64,000 nucleotides of DNA from Winogradskyella marina (GCF_015645385.1 NZ_JADOET010000012.1:46160-110159); one strand, 5' to 3'; shown: positions 53,783-63,991, numbered from the stretch's first letter. Notes: generated from the letters alone by a model not told the origin. Translations and numbers: made by a program.

Positions 53783-53905
53783 ATGAGTAACCAAGAAAAT
53801 CAACCAGAGCCGAAGCAAAAATGGAGTAAAATGTATACAGCTGTCCTAATAGCTAATGCACTATACATTGTCTTGTTCTATTTCATTACAGAATCATTCG
53901 CCTAA
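53783..53905 (+). CDS. small membrane protein, 40 aa
   Basis: An ATG at 53783 gives MSNQENQPEPKQKWSKMYTA, followed by one membrane helix (about 19-38) and TAA. It lies 30 bp after the deacetylase gene and 9 bp before the symporter gene, and the codon pattern fits its neighbours. Flavobacteriaceae often have such a tiny one-helix protein before an SSS symporter, so it may be a subunit. Confidence 0.75.
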   Translation: MSNQENQPEPKQKWSKMYTAVLIANALYIVLFYFITESFA

Positions 53906-53914
53906 AAAAAGAAA

Positions 53915-55741
53915 ATGCAGCAGACTTTAGATTGGATTGATTGGATTGTTTTAATAGTAACCTTAGCCACCATTGTTGGTTATGGAACTTGGAAAACCAG
54001 AGGCCGAAAAAACGCACAAGACTACATTAAAGGAGGTAATACGTCTAAATGGTGGACTATAGGTCTATCTGTAATGGCAACACAAGCAAGTGCAATTACA
54101 TTTCTTTCTACAACAGGTCAGGCATTTGCTGATGGTATGGGATTTGTTCAGTTTTATTTTGGACTCCCAATTGCCATGATTATTATTTGCCTGGTGTTTA
54201 TTCCTATTTATCATCGGCTTAAAGTTTACACAGCTTACGAGTTTTTAGAAAATCGGTTCGACCTTAAAACCCGAAGCTTAACAGCCATTCTCTTTTTAAT
54301 TCAACGTGGCTTAGCAGCAGGAATCACCATTTTTGCACCAGCCATTATTCTTTCAGTTGTTCTCGGATGGAACATTGTAACTCTTAACATTATTATTGGT
54401 GTTTTAGTTATTATTTATACAGTTTCAGGTGGTACAAAAGCCGTAACAGTTACCCAAAAGCAACAAATGTTCGTCATATTTGCTGGTATGATTGCGGCGC
54501 TATTTATCATTATTAATTTAATTCCTGATGAAGTTTCTTTTGTAGATGCCATTGATATTGCTGGTGCTACCGGAAAAATGCAAGTTTTAGATTTTTCATT
54601 CGATTTAGAAAATAGATATACCGTTTGGACGGGTTTAATTGGTGGAACATTTTTAATGCTCTCTTATTTTGGTACAGACCAAAGCCAAGTGCAACGTTAT
54701 CTTTCTGGTAAATCATTGAAAGAAATGCAAATGGGTTTATTGTTTAATGGTATGCTAAAAGTGCCAATGCAATTCTTTATTCTGCTTGTTGGTGTGATGG
54801 TATTTGTATTTTATCAATTTAATCCTTCGCCTTTAAACTTTATAGATAAATCGGAACAGACGGTTTTGTCTTCAGAATATGGTGATGAGTATAGAACACT
54901 TCAAGATAAACAAGCCGCATTATTTACCAAAAAGCAAAAGGTGAGTTTAGCATTATCTAAAAGCACAGATGATAGTTTAAAAAAGGATCTTTTTCAACTC
55001 GATAGTATTGAAAAAACGTACCGTAAAGAATCGAAGTTTTTAATTAAAAAAGCTGTTGATCCTGAATATACAACGGCATATAATACACTTCAAAATGAAG
55101 TTGAAGCCCTTAAATCTAATCCCGAAAGCGAAGCTTATCTTTCAAAATCTGCTGAGTTAACATCCTTATATTTAGATGCAGCTAAAGACACACAGACCAA
55201 CGACCGGGATTATATGTTTATTAGGTTTATTTTAAACAACCTTCCAACCGGACTTATTGGTTTATTATTAGCTGTTATTTTATCGGCCGCCATGTCTTCC
55301 ACGGCTTCAGAAATTAATGCACTAGCGACTATAACTGTAATAGATTTATATGGAAGAAATCAAAAGGAAGAAAAAGGTGAAGACCACATGGTTAAAATGA
55401 CCAAATGGTTTACACTAGGTTGGGGAATTGTAGCTATCATTATTGCCTGTTTTGCAGATCTTGCCGAAAATTTAATTCAATTGGTTAATATCATAGGTTC
55501 TATTTTCTACGGTAATGTTTTAGGCATATTTTTATTGGCTTTCTTCTTTAAATATATAAAAGGAAACGCTGTGTTTTTTGGAGCATTAATCACACAGGCT
55601 ATCGTTGTCATTGGTTGGTGGCTAGATTGGATGCCGTATTTATGGCTCAATTTATTTGGTTGCGTCGTTGTGATTTCTATCGCTAACCTATTACATGTCA
55701 TTACACCCAAAAACAACCATATTGAAGTCAACAGTGATTAA
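53915..55741 (+). CDS. SSS-family sodium/solute symporter
   Basis: 608 residues with 13 or more membrane helices. The family N-terminal GGNTSKWWTIGLSVMATQASAITFL motif region (about 41-65; read as SKWW-GLS-MATQASAITF) is followed by the Na-binding pattern and IYTVSGGTKAVTVTQ. A long charged loop between the middle helices (about 305-430) carries coiled-coil character. The likely cargo is a sugar or organic acid, because the neighbours are a PIG-L deacetylase and a Gfo/Idh/MocA oxidoreductase. Confidence 0.88.
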   Translation: MQQTLDWIDWIVLIVTLATIVGYGTWKTRGRKNAQDYIKGGNTSKWWTIGLSVMATQASAITFLSTTGQAFADGMGFVQFYFGLPIAMIIICLVFIPIYHRLKVYTAYEFLENRFDLKTRSLTAILFLIQRGLAAGITIFAPAIILSVVLGWNIVTLNIIIGVLVIIYTVSGGTKAVTVTQKQQMFVIFAGMIAALFIIINLIPDEVSFVDAIDIAGATGKMQVLDFSFDLENRYTVWTGLIGGTFLMLSYFGTDQSQVQRYLSGKSLKEMQMGLLFNGMLKVPMQFFILLVGVMVFVFYQFNPSPLNFIDKSEQTVLSSEYGDEYRTLQDKQAALFTKKQKVSLALSKSTDDSLKKDLFQLDSIEKTYRKESKFLIKKAVDPEYTTAYNTLQNEVEALKSNPESEAYLSKSAELTSLYLDAAKDTQTNDRDYMFIRFILNNLPTGLIGLLLAVILSAAMSSTASEINALATITVIDLYGRNQKEEKGEDHMVKMTKWFTLGWGIVAIIIACFADLAENLIQLVNIIGSIFYGNVLGIFLLAFFFKYIKGNAVFFGALITQAIVVIGWWLDWMPYLWLNLFGCVVVISIANLLHVITPKNNHIEVNSD

Positions 55742-56699
55742 TTGGGGAATAATTGGAGCTGGTAAAATTGCGACTAAATTTGCATCGGATTTAGCTGCAG
55801 TTTCAAATACCCAACTCTATGGTATCGCGTCTCGAAATTTAGAAAAAGCCAAAACTTTCGGTCAAGACTTTAAGGCTACAATGGCTTACGGAAATTATAA
55901 AGACTTAGTCTTAGACCCTAACATTGATGCTATTTATATTGCAACACCTCATAGCTTTCATAAAGAACACACAGCATTATGTTTAAATCATAACAAAGCC
56001 GTTTTATGTGAAAAACCATTTGCTATGAACCTTGATGAAGTTGAAGATATGATTCAACTGTCAAAACAAAAGGAAACTCTTTTAATGGAAGCCATGTGGA
56101 CTATTTTTCTTCCGCATTATCGCTATGTTTTAGACCTCATAAAAAACAAACATTTCGGAAACATTATAAAACTTGAAGCTGATTTTGGTTTTCATCCAAC
56201 GTATGACGAAACTTCTCGAGTTTTCGATAAGTCTGTTGGAGGAGGAAGCTTATTAGATATTGGAATTTACCCTGTATTCGCAGCACTATCAACATTAGGT
56301 GCACCTGAAACGATAAATGCTAGTGCTAAATTTTTCGATACTGGTGCAGACTCAGAATGTAATATCACGTTTCACTATAAAAATGCTACTGCGATATTAA
56401 AAAGCACCTTTTTAGAAGAAACACATACGCAAGCCATCTTTCATTGTGAAGAAGGAACGATTAAAATAAACGGCCGTTTTCACGAGCCTTCATCTGTAAC
56501 ACTAACGGATTCTGAAGGCCATTCCGTTTTAAAGGAGTTTGATACAAAAACTATTGGTTATGGTTACGAAATTGAACATTTTAATGCATTACTTAGAGCT
56601 GGTAAAACGGAAAGTAATATCATGACATTTAATAAGAGTAAACAATTGATTGCTACTTTAGATAGCATACGACGTAAAATTGACTTACAATACCAATAA
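55734..56699 (+). CDS. Gfo/Idh/MocA-family oxidoreductase
   Basis: 321 residues from GTG at 55734, which overlaps the symporter stop (GTGATTAA) and starts the Rossmann fold at once (INWGIIGAGKIATKF). The ATG at 55695 would give a 13-residue extension running inside the symporter gene. The EKPF motif (about 93-96) and a C-terminal beta-sheet domain are present. NAD(P)-dependent sugar or polyol oxidation is the usual role; trans-1,2-dihydrobenzenediol dehydrogenase-like members also look like this. Confidence 0.85.
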   Translation: MINWGIIGAGKIATKFASDLAAVSNTQLYGIASRNLEKAKTFGQDFKATMAYGNYKDLVLDPNIDAIYIATPHSFHKEHTALCLNHNKAVLCEKPFAMNLDEVEDMIQLSKQKETLLMEAMWTIFLPHYRYVLDLIKNKHFGNIIKLEADFGFHPTYDETSRVFDKSVGGGSLLDIGIYPVFAALSTLGAPETINASAKFFDTGADSECNITFHYKNATAILKSTFLEETHTQAIFHCEEGTIKINGRFHEPSSVTLTDSEGHSVLKEFDTKTIGYGYEIEHFNALLRAGKTESNIMTFNKSKQLIATLDSIRRKIDLQYQ

Positions 56700-56733
56700 A
56701 AAAAGCGCAACTAAATAATTAGCTGCGCTTTTT
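56700..56733. terminator. bidirectional terminator
   Basis: AAAAAGCGCA (56700-56709) pairs with TGCGCTTTTT (56724-56733), with an inner CTAA/TTAG stem. It stands between two convergent genes. Confidence 0.9.
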
Positions 56734-56754
56734 GAATTTATACTTTAGCCTGAA

Positions 56755-57600
56755 CTATTTTGCTCCCCATTCTTTTAGAGAATCATTATTCATTTTTACA
56801 TAATCCGCGTTGCCTGCTTCTTTAGCTGCAGCCAAAGATTTCTTGGCAAGTGCAATCGCACCTTTTTTATCACCTGCTTTCGCATAGATTAAAGATTGTT
56901 GACGTAACTGCCAAAAACGTGGCTCCTTTGTCATTGACATTGCTTTATCGATCCAAGTTTTTGCCTGATTAATATCTTTATCTTCACTCAGGTAATAAGT
57001 AGCAGCAGCATAATAATCATTAAAAGAAGGACCAGCCATTACGTTTTCTATAGATGTCGTTACCGCTTTATCAGTTGGAACTTTAAACTCAACTCCAACA
57101 TACGTTTTTTCCCACATCATTCCAATAACAGCAGAACTGCTTGTAATATCATCTATAGAAATGGTAAACGATTTAATATCCATTTCAATAGGATAAACTG
57201 GCGTGGTAACACGCGCTGCAACTTTAGACTCATCTAATTCTGCAGGAGCTCCACCTCCATTATAATCGGTGTAAAAAACAACATCCCAAGTTTTCGCTTG
57301 TGGAATAGTAAAAATCGCATACGTACCTGCTTTAAGATCTTTTCCATCAATAGTAACATCATTACTAAACGTAACTTTAGTTCTTGCATTGGCTCCGGTT
57401 CTCCAAACTTTATCGTAAGGTACAAGGTCGCCAAAAATTGTTCTTCCGCGCATCGCTGGACGAGAATATTCTATAGACACATCTGTTAATCCTACAACTT
57501 GCTCAATTTTTGCAGCAGGACTTGCCTCAGGTGTTTCAATCTGTGCATTTACCGAAAACATTAAGGTTAAGGCAAATGTAAAAAGTACTAATTTCTTCAT
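56755..57600 (-). CDS. DUF2911 protein with TPR-like tail
   Basis: 281 residues. Signal peptide 1-19. Residues 20-185 form the beta-sandwich DUF2911 (VSIEYSRPAMRGRTIFG, then RTGANARTKV and GTYAIFTIP). Residues 195-280 are helices with a TPR pattern. Common in Bacteroidota; function unknown. Divergent from the arsenic operon. Confidence 0.88.
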   Translation of the reverse strand: MKKLVLFTFALTLMFSVNAQIETPEASPAAKIEQVVGLTDVSIEYSRPAMRGRTIFGDLVPYDKVWRTGANARTKVTFSNDVTIDGKDLKAGTYAIFTIPQAKTWDVVFYTDYNGGGAPAELDESKVAARVTTPVYPIEMDIKSFTISIDDITSSSAVIGMMWEKTYVGVEFKVPTDKAVTTSIENVMAGPSFNDYYAAATYYLSEDKDINQAKTWIDKAMSMTKEPRFWQLRQQSLIYAKAGDKKGAIALAKKSLAAAKEAGNADYVKMNNDSLKEWGAK

Positions 57601-57752
57601 TTCTTATGGTATTATATGTGGTTAATTATTAAATGTAAATTTACGACTTAACAAAAGCTAGATATGTTAATAAAGTCTTAAAATCAATTAGATGAAAGAA
57701 TTAACATAAAAATAATTCAGCAAATTATTTGAGGCCTCAATCTTTCATCGTA

Positions 57753-57764
57753 ATATTGCAATAT
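57753..57764. promoter_or_regulatory. palindrome at the ars promoter, ArsR operator candidate
   Basis: Perfect 12-bp palindrome ATATTGCAATAT, overlapping a -7-like element (TAATATTG, 57751-57758) and 16 bp before the arsR start codon. An autorepression site for ArsR is the simplest reading. Confidence 0.45.
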
Positions 57765-57780
57765 AATAATACATGAGATT

Positions 57781-58113
57781 ATGGGTTTAACTAAATCAGA
57801 AATTTTTACAACAGAGCAGAATCAAATTTCAAGCATAGCCAAGGTCTTTGGTCATCCTGCTAGAGTAGCGATTCTACAATATTTATTTAAAATTAATTCG
57901 TGTATCTGTGGAGATTTAGTTGAAGAAATCGGTTTGGCGCAACCTACCATTTCTCAGCATTTAAAAGAATTAAAAAACATTGGACTTATTAAGGGAAACA
58001 TTACAGGCACCAGTATTTGCTATTGTATAGACAAAGACAATTGGACGGAGATGAAAACCACCTTATCCATTTTTCTTAATCAAGACTTAAACGACAACAG
58101 CAATTGCTGTTAA
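57781..58113 (+). CDS. arsR: ArsR-family repressor
   Basis: 110 residues. Winged HTH with PTISQHLKELKNIG as recognition region (about 57-70). The sensor motif NSCICGDLV supplies C41 and C43, the As(III)-binding C-x-C in helix alpha3 of ArsR. The C-terminus ends in NSNCC with an extra vicinal Cys pair. First gene of a four-gene arsenic operon. Confidence 0.92.
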   Translation: MGLTKSEIFTTEQNQISSIAKVFGHPARVAILQYLFKINSCICGDLVEEIGLAQPTISQHLKELKNIGLIKGNITGTSICYCIDKDNWTEMKTTLSIFLNQDLNDNSNCC

Positions 58114-58136
58114 GTAACATTATAAAAAATAGACTT

Positions 58137-58610
58137 ATGAAACTATCAGAAATTAAATCAAAATTAAAAACCTTAGACACTATTGCGTTTCAATTACCAA
58201 ACGGCACTTTAGTACCAAATCATTTTCATGTGACTGAAGTCGGTAAAATATCGAAACACTTCATCGATTGTGGTGGTACAGTTAGAACAGAAAATGTAGC
58301 CAACTTTCAACTTTGGGAGGCAGACGACTATGATCATAGATTACATCCTGAAAAACTATTAAGCATTATTGAGCTTTCTGAAAAAGTCTTACATATTGAA
58401 GATTTAGAAATTGAAGTAGAATACCAAGGAGACACTATCGGAAAATATGGTTTAGATTTTGATGGTGAACATTTTTTATTGACGTCCAAATTAACAGATT
58501 GTTTGGCAAAGGACAAATGTGGAATTCCTGAAAAAAAATCAAAAGTAAAATTGTCCGAAATACAAAAGGAAGCGGCTCCTTCTTGCGCTCCTGGTTCTGG
58601 ATGCTGCTAA
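58137..58610 (+). CDS. DUF6428-type protein of the arsenic operon
   Basis: 157 residues from the ATG at 58137; the longer frame begins inside arsR. An alpha/beta protein (HVTEVGKISKHFIDCGGT, then ADDYDHRLHPEKL) that ends in SCAPGSGCC. I recall this family (DUF6428) from arsenic operons of Bacteroidota. The Cys-rich tail could hold or hand over arsenite; not shown. Between arsR and the LMW phosphatase-like gene. Confidence 0.82.
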   Translation: MKLSEIKSKLKTLDTIAFQLPNGTLVPNHFHVTEVGKISKHFIDCGGTVRTENVANFQLWEADDYDHRLHPEKLLSIIELSEKVLHIEDLEIEVEYQGDTIGKYGLDFDGEHFLLTSKLTDCLAKDKCGIPEKKSKVKLSEIQKEAAPSCAPGSGCC

Positions 58611-58632
58611 CCATTAAAACTTTATAAAACGC

Positions 58633-59247
58633 ATGTTATACCAACCAATTAACAACCAAGTGGAGCAGTTAAATATTGATTCTATTTCTGCAGAACGTAA
58701 AACCGTTTTACAACCACTCATAGATTTTATACAGCAAAAAGCAGCTACAAATGAAACTATTAATTTAAACTTTATATGTACTCATAATTCGCGTCGCAGT
58801 CACTTATCGCAAGTTTGGGCGCAAACAATGGCGACCTATTTCGATATAAAAAATGTGTATTGTTATTCTGGAGGAACAGAAGCAACAGCTCTTTTTCCTG
58901 TTGCAGCAAAAACACTTGAAAATACAGGGTTTCAAATTGAAATGCTATCTAACGGAAGCAATGCGGTTTACAGTATTAAATTTTCAAAAAACGCACATCC
59001 TATCATTGGATTTTCAAAAACATTTGATGCACAATTTAATCCAACTTCTGCATTTGCTGCGATTATGACCTGTTCTAGTGCAGATCAAGGTTGTCCTTTT
59101 ATTGGTGGATCCGAAAAACGAATTCCGATTACTTATGAAGATCCAAAAGCCTTTGATAACACGCCTCAGCAACTAGAAAAATATAAGGAACGTAGCCTTC
59201 AAATTGCTACAGAACTAAAATATGTGTTTTCTAACATTACAAAATAA
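58633..59247 (+). CDS. low-molecular-weight-phosphatase-fold protein, probable arsenate reductase
   Basis: 204 residues, longer than the 130-140 typical of thioredoxin-linked ArsC. The P-loop C-x5-R is CTHNSRRS with C49 and R55. The later [10 protein letters not shown] has two further Cys (about 156 and 162), the positions where thioredoxin-coupled arsenate reductases keep their disulfide relay. It would reduce As(V) to As(III) for export by the next gene, 5 bp downstream. Confidence 0.85.
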   Translation: MLYQPINNQVEQLNIDSISAERKTVLQPLIDFIQQKAATNETINLNFICTHNSRRSHLSQVWAQTMATYFDIKNVYCYSGGTEATALFPVAAKTLENTGFQIEMLSNGSNAVYSIKFSKNAHPIIGFSKTFDAQFNPTSAFAAIMTCSSADQGCPFIGGSEKRIPITYEDPKAFDNTPQQLEKYKERSLQIATELKYVFSNITK

Positions 59248-59252
59248 TTAGC

Positions 59253-60305
59253 ATGACTGCAATCAAGAAAAAATTAAGTTTTTTAGATAGTTACCTTACT
59301 TTGTGGATTTTTATAGCCATGGCTGTAGGTGTAGGAATTGGATTTTTTGTACCATCATTTCCTATTCTTATTGAATCGTATAGTAGTGGAACTACTAATA
59401 TTCCAATCGCTATTGGGCTAATTTTAATGATGTATCCACCGCTTGCCAAAGTTAATTACGCCCTATTACCAAAAGTGTTTAAAGATGTCAAAGTCTTATC
59501 TATTTCATTAGTTTTAAATTGGATTGTTGGTCCTGTTTTAATGTTTCTTTTAGCCATTACATTTTTAAGAGACTATCCTGAATACATGGTTGGGCTAATC
59601 TTAATTGGCTTGGCACGTTGTATTGCAATGGTTTTAGTTTGGAATGACCTTGCTGAAGGAAGTTCTGAATACGGAGCAGGTTTAGTCGCCTTAAATAGTA
59701 TTTTCCAAGTGTTTGCTTACAGTTTTTATGCCTATCTATTTATTACAGTCCTTCCACCCTATTTTGGTTTTGAAGGTGCCATCGTAGATATTTCTATTGC
59801 TACCATTGCAGAAAGTGTCGCCATATATTTAGGCATTCCGTTTTTACTCGGAATACTTTCGCGTTTAATATTAGTGAAACTAAAAGGTGAAGCATGGTAC
59901 ACTAAGAAATTTATTCCTGCCATCTCTCCTATGACCTTAATTGCCCTACTATTCACCATTGTAGTGATGTTTTCACTAAAAGGAGAGTTAATTGTAGAAA
60001 TACCAATGGATGTGTTAATCATCGCTGTGCCCTTATTAATATACTTTGCCTTAATGTTTATTATTGGATTTTTTGTCAGTAAAGCTATGGGAGCCACATA
60101 TGATAAAAACGCAGCAATCGCATTCACAGCTGCTGGTAATAACTTTGAATTGGCCATTGCTGTCGCTATTGCTGTTTTCGGATTAAATTCTGGTCAAGCC
60201 TTTGCTGGAGTCGTTGGTCCTTTAGTTGAAGTACCCGCTTTAATACTTTTGGTTCGGGTTGCATTTTGGCTACGTAAAAAATATTATTTACCTAAAAACG
60301 CTTAG
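59253..60305 (+). CDS. acr3: ACR3-family arsenite exporter
   Basis: 350 residues with ten predicted helices. The fourth helix has the ACR3 motif [16 protein letters not shown] with the required Cys, and [18 protein letters not shown] is the second conserved motif. It exports As(OH)3 using the proton motive force. Last gene of the ars operon. Confidence 0.95.
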   Translation: MTAIKKKLSFLDSYLTLWIFIAMAVGVGIGFFVPSFPILIESYSSGTTNIPIAIGLILMMYPPLAKVNYALLPKVFKDVKVLSISLVLNWIVGPVLMFLLAITFLRDYPEYMVGLILIGLARCIAMVLVWNDLAEGSSEYGAGLVALNSIFQVFAYSFYAYLFITVLPPYFGFEGAIVDISIATIAESVAIYLGIPFLLGILSRLILVKLKGEAWYTKKFIPAISPMTLIALLFTIVVMFSLKGELIVEIPMDVLIIAVPLLIYFALMFIIGFFVSKAMGATYDKNAAIAFTAAGNNFELAIAVAIAVFGLNSGQAFAGVVGPLVEVPALILLVRVAFWLRKKYYLPKNA

Positions 60306-60332
60306 GTCTAAAACCGTTTTTCCATAATTCAT

Positions 60333-60384
60333 GTTAAATTTTGTTTAACTTTATAAATAAATCGTTAAACATAATGTATTTTTG
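60333..60384 (+). promoter_or_regulatory. operator-like inverted repeat and -7 element of TetR-like gene
   Basis: GTTAAA-N5-TTTAAC (60333-60349), then a perfect TATTTTTG (60377-60384). The latter covers the first in-frame codon and puts translation at the ATG at 60403. Self-repression by the TetR-like protein is inferred. Confidence 0.45.
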
Positions 60385-60402
60385 TATTGTAAAACAATTA
60401 CA

Positions 60403-61059
60403 ATGGCAAAAAAGAAAAACATAAAAGAATCAGACCTTATATCTTTTTATATGGATTATGTGCTTACACATAACCACAAACCAAAAACGATATACGCTTT
60501 TGCTAAAGACAATAATTTTGAGGAACAAAAATTCTATGAGTTCTTCAGTTCTTTTGAGACTTTAGAACAATCTATATTTAAAATATTTTTTGATAACACT
60601 TTCGCTATTTTAGAGAAAAGCGAAGACTATCATTCATTTGATGCGCGCCATAAACTTCTAAGTTTTTATTTCACATTTTTTGAAATACTTACAGCCAATA
60701 GAAGTTATGTGGTTCAGGCATTAAGTAGGGATAAAAACAAACTCAAATCCCTCAAAACACTTTCGCATTTAAAGCAACGTTTTAGTCACTACATTGAGAA
60801 TTTAAATATTCAAACCATAGATCTAAAACAAGAAAAGCTTGAAAATCTAAAAAATAAAGCCCTCAAAGAATCTGCTTGGATACAATTGTTAGTCACAATG
60901 AAATTCTGGTTAGATGATACGTCTACCTCATTTGAAAAAACGGATGTATTTATTGAAAAATCCGTACAAGCTAGTTTTGACATCATCGATACGACTCCCT
61001 TAAAAAGCATCATCGACTTTGGTAAATTTTTATACAAAGAGAAAATTAACATGAACTAA
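60403..61059 (+). CDS. TetR-like regulator
   Basis: 218 residues starting MAKKKNIKESDLI. The N-terminal helices (about 8-60; YAFAKDNNFEEQKFYEFFSS) follow the TetR HTH layout with a divergent recognition helix (F-Y-x-F-F replaces the usual Y-x-H-F), and the remainder is all-helical. It begins a four-gene run with AarF, an SDR protein and DUF2256, which in many Flavobacteriaceae leads to a photolyase/cryptochrome gene. Confidence 0.78.
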   Translation: MAKKKNIKESDLISFYMDYVLTHNHKPKTIYAFAKDNNFEEQKFYEFFSSFETLEQSIFKIFFDNTFAILEKSEDYHSFDARHKLLSFYFTFFEILTANRSYVVQALSRDKNKLKSLKTLSHLKQRFSHYIENLNIQTIDLKQEKLENLKNKALKESAWIQLLVTMKFWLDDTSTSFEKTDVFIEKSVQASFDIIDTTPLKSIIDFGKFLYKEKINMN

Positions 61060-61086
61060 TTAGATATTGAAATAAATTCAGCAGAT

Positions 61087-62397
61087 ATGAAAACAATAGA
61101 TAGTATTCCCATTACTAAAATATCTAGAGCGTCTAAGTTAGTGTCAACCGGCGCAAAAGTTGGTGTTAATTATTTAAAATATTACGGCGACAAAATGGTT
61201 AATTCTAAAACCGATGCCAAAGAACGCCTCAACCAAAATAATGCCGAAGACATATACGATAGTTTAAAAACCTTAAAAGGTAGTGCGTTAAAAGTAGCGC
61301 AAATGTTAAGCATGGAAAAAAGCATATTGCCACAAGCTTACGTTGAAAAATTCTCCTTATCACAATTTTCGGTACCGCCATTATCACCACCTTTGGTTAT
61401 AAAAACATTTAAAAAATATTTCGGAAAACATCCCGAAGATTTATTCGATACTTTTAATGCAACTTCTGTAAACGCTGCTAGCATAGGCCAAGTTCATATA
61501 GCGGAAAAGAATGGGAAAAAACTTGCTGTGAAAATCCAATATCCAGGAGTTGCAGAAAGTATCGCTTCAGATTTAGCTTTGGTTAAACCCATTGCTATAA
61601 AGATGTTTAACATTAAAGGAAAAGACTCTGATAAATATTTTAAAGAGGTTGAAAATAAACTTACAGAAGAAACAAACTACATATTAGAGATTGCACAAAG
61701 CAAAGAAATAGCTGAGGCGTGTCAGCATATTCCAAATTTAAAATTCCCCAAGTATTACGAGGAATTTTCTTCCGAACGTATTATAACAATGGACTATATG
61801 GCAGGTGAACACCTTTCAGAATTTGTAGTTCATAATACAGACCAAGACAAATCTAATAAATTGGGTCAAGCCTTATGGGATTTTTACATGTACCAAATTC
61901 ATCAATTAAGAAAAGTACATGCCGATCCACATCCTGGAAATTTTTTAATTTCTGAAGAAGCTAACTTAATTGCATTAGATTTTGGGTGCATGAAAATTAT
62001 TCCTGAAGATTTTTATAGCCCTTATTTTGAATTAGCAAATCCTGAATGTATTAACGACCCTAAACGTTTTACTGAAAAACTTTATGAACTCGAAATTTTA
62101 AGGCAAGATGATTCAGAAGAAGAGATAACCTTCTTTAGTGCCATGTTTCATGAGTTATTAAGTTTATTTACACAACCATTTCACGCTGAAACTTTTGATT
62201 TTTCAGATCCTGCATTTTTTAATCAAATTACAGAAATGGGACAACGGTATTCAAAAAGTACAGAACTCAGAAACATGAATGGCAATAGAGGATCAACACA
62301 TTTTATATATATCAACAGAACTTTCTTTGGATTATACAATTTAATGTTCGACCTTAAAGCTCAGGATATTAAAATCAACAATTTCAAGAACCTGTAA
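61087..62397 (+). CDS. ABC1/AarF atypical kinase
   Basis: 436 residues. Kinase-like motifs of the UbiB/ADCK family: GSALKVAQMLS (the A/K-rich loop), SIGQVHIAEKNGKKLAVKIQYPG, HADPHPGNF (catalytic loop) and LDFGCMK. Usually linked to ubiquinone or other prenyl-lipid homeostasis. The family acts as an ATPase. 27 bp behind the TetR-like gene. Confidence 0.9.
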   Translation: MKTIDSIPITKISRASKLVSTGAKVGVNYLKYYGDKMVNSKTDAKERLNQNNAEDIYDSLKTLKGSALKVAQMLSMEKSILPQAYVEKFSLSQFSVPPLSPPLVIKTFKKYFGKHPEDLFDTFNATSVNAASIGQVHIAEKNGKKLAVKIQYPGVAESIASDLALVKPIAIKMFNIKGKDSDKYFKEVENKLTEETNYILEIAQSKEIAEACQHIPNLKFPKYYEEFSSERIITMDYMAGEHLSEFVVHNTDQDKSNKLGQALWDFYMYQIHQLRKVHADPHPGNFLISEEANLIALDFGCMKIIPEDFYSPYFELANPECINDPKRFTEKLYELEILRQDDSEEEITFFSAMFHELLSLFTQPFHAETFDFSDPAFFNQITEMGQRYSKSTELRNMNGNRGSTHFIYINRTFFGLYNLMFDLKAQDIKINNFKNL

Positions 62398-62426
62398 ATA
62401 AATCCATCTATCTAAACCCATTTTTA

Positions 62427-63845
62427 ATGCGTATACTCATCACAGGTACAACAGGCTATATTGCCAAAAGACTAGCACTTCAATTACTTGAAGATAAGCA
62501 TGAACTTGTATGTTGCGTCCGTGATTTAAACAGAATTCCAGATGAAATTGAAGACCATCCGCTATGTTCATTTATAAAGGTAGATTTCTTAAAACCTGAA
62601 GATGCTGAAATTCCAAAAGACATTGATGCTGCGTATTACTTAATTCATTCGATGTCGACTAGTTCAGATGATTTTGAAGACCTAGAACAGCAATGTGCCC
62701 AAAATTTTAAAGACCTTGTTAAACCTACAAACTGTAAACAAGTGCTTTTTTTAAGCGGCATTGTTAATGATGCTTCTTTATCGAAGCATTTAAAATCGAG
62801 ATTACAAGTTGAAAACACTCTAAAATCTGAACGTTACGCCTTAACTACATTCAGAGCTGGCATCATAGTTGGTAGCGGAAGTGCGTCATTTGAAATTATA
62901 AGAGATATCGTAGAGAAATTACCTTTTATGATTACACCAAAATGGCTAAATACTAAAACGCAACCCTTAGCCGTACGTGATGTACTTAACTTTTTAGCAG
63001 GTGGATTAGGAAAAACCGAACTCTATAATAATGCTTATGATATTTTTGGACCAGAAGTCCTGACATATAAGCAAATGCTACTTCAATTTGCTGAAGTTAG
63101 AGATTTAAAACGCTACATCGTTACGTTACCTGTATTAACACCAAAACTATCATCGTATTGGTTGTATTTTGTAACCTCTACGTCTTTTAAGTTAGCAGCG
63201 GCATTAGTCGATAGTATGAAAGTTGAAGTCATTGGAAAACCAAGTGACATCAACACCATTATTGGTATCGAACCCATGGATTACAAAACGGCTGTGGATT
63301 TAGCCTTTCAGAAAATTGAACAAAATGCTGTGATATCAAGTTGGAAAGATGCCGTGAGCAGCGGACGGTTTAAAGACCAATTATCTAAACATATTGAGTT
63401 ACCAAAATTTGGCTGTTTTAAAGATGTAAAGCAACGAAAAGTGACAGACGAAGAATTTACTTTAAATAAAATATGGGCTATTGGTGGCCGAAACGGTTGG
63501 TACAGCTTCAATGGGTTGTGGAAAATTAGAGGTTATATGGACAAGCTTTTTGGTGGTGTTGGTTTACGACGCGGCAGAACAAGCGATACGAATTTAGAAG
63601 CAGGCGACGCATTAGATTTTTGGCGTGTGTTATATGCTAACAAAGAAGAAAAACGATTGTTACTTTTCGCAGAAATGCGTTTACCTGGCGAAGCGTGGTT
63701 AGAGTTTAAAATTGTGGACGACCAATTACACCAATGTGCTGTTTTTAGACCTAAAGGCATTTGGGGACGCTTGTATTGGTATGCCGTTTTACCCTTTCAT
63801 GCGTTTGTTTTTAATGGCATGATTAACGCTTTGGTAAAAAAATGA
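62427..63845 (+). CDS. SDR-type NAD(P)-binding protein with DUF2867 tail
   Basis: 472 residues. Rossmann motif [12 protein letters not shown] (7-18), an extended SDR/NmrA-like domain to about 280, and a C-terminal DUF2867 domain (about 320-470, ending near [18 protein letters not shown]). Substrate unknown. It overlaps the next gene by four bases (ATGA). Confidence 0.87.
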   Translation: MRILITGTTGYIAKRLALQLLEDKHELVCCVRDLNRIPDEIEDHPLCSFIKVDFLKPEDAEIPKDIDAAYYLIHSMSTSSDDFEDLEQQCAQNFKDLVKPTNCKQVLFLSGIVNDASLSKHLKSRLQVENTLKSERYALTTFRAGIIVGSGSASFEIIRDIVEKLPFMITPKWLNTKTQPLAVRDVLNFLAGGLGKTELYNNAYDIFGPEVLTYKQMLLQFAEVRDLKRYIVTLPVLTPKLSSYWLYFVTSTSFKLAAALVDSMKVEVIGKPSDINTIIGIEPMDYKTAVDLAFQKIEQNAVISSWKDAVSSGRFKDQLSKHIELPKFGCFKDVKQRKVTDEEFTLNKIWAIGGRNGWYSFNGLWKIRGYMDKLFGGVGLRRGRTSDTNLEAGDALDFWRVLYANKEEKRLLLFAEMRLPGEAWLEFKIVDDQLHQCAVFRPKGIWGRLYWYAVLPFHAFVFNGMINALVKK

Positions 63846-63991
63846 AAGGTGTAAAAAAGGAAAATCTTCCTTCAAAACTATGTCCTGTGTGTCAACGTCC
63901 TTTTGCATGGCGCAAAAAATGGGAACGCGATTGGGAAGACGTAAAATATTGTAGCGACAAATGCAAAAAACAGAAAACAATAGTAATTTAG
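63842..63991 (+). CDS. DUF2256 zinc-ribbon protein
   Basis: 49 residues from the ATG at 63842, overlapping the SDR gene stop. C14, C17, C37 and C41 (LCPVCQRPF, then YCSDKC) form a small zinc knuckle, and W-R-K-K-W-E-R-D-W is the family core. DUF2256 genes usually precede or follow cryptochrome/photolyase genes; the next gene lies outside the window. Confidence 0.9.
   Translation: MKGVKKENLPSKLCPVCQRPFAWRKKWERDWEDVKYCSDKCKKQKTIVI

Noticed and set aside
58853..59068. Separate small gene inside the arsenate reductase
   Set aside because: Alternative frame of the P-loop protein, without own context.
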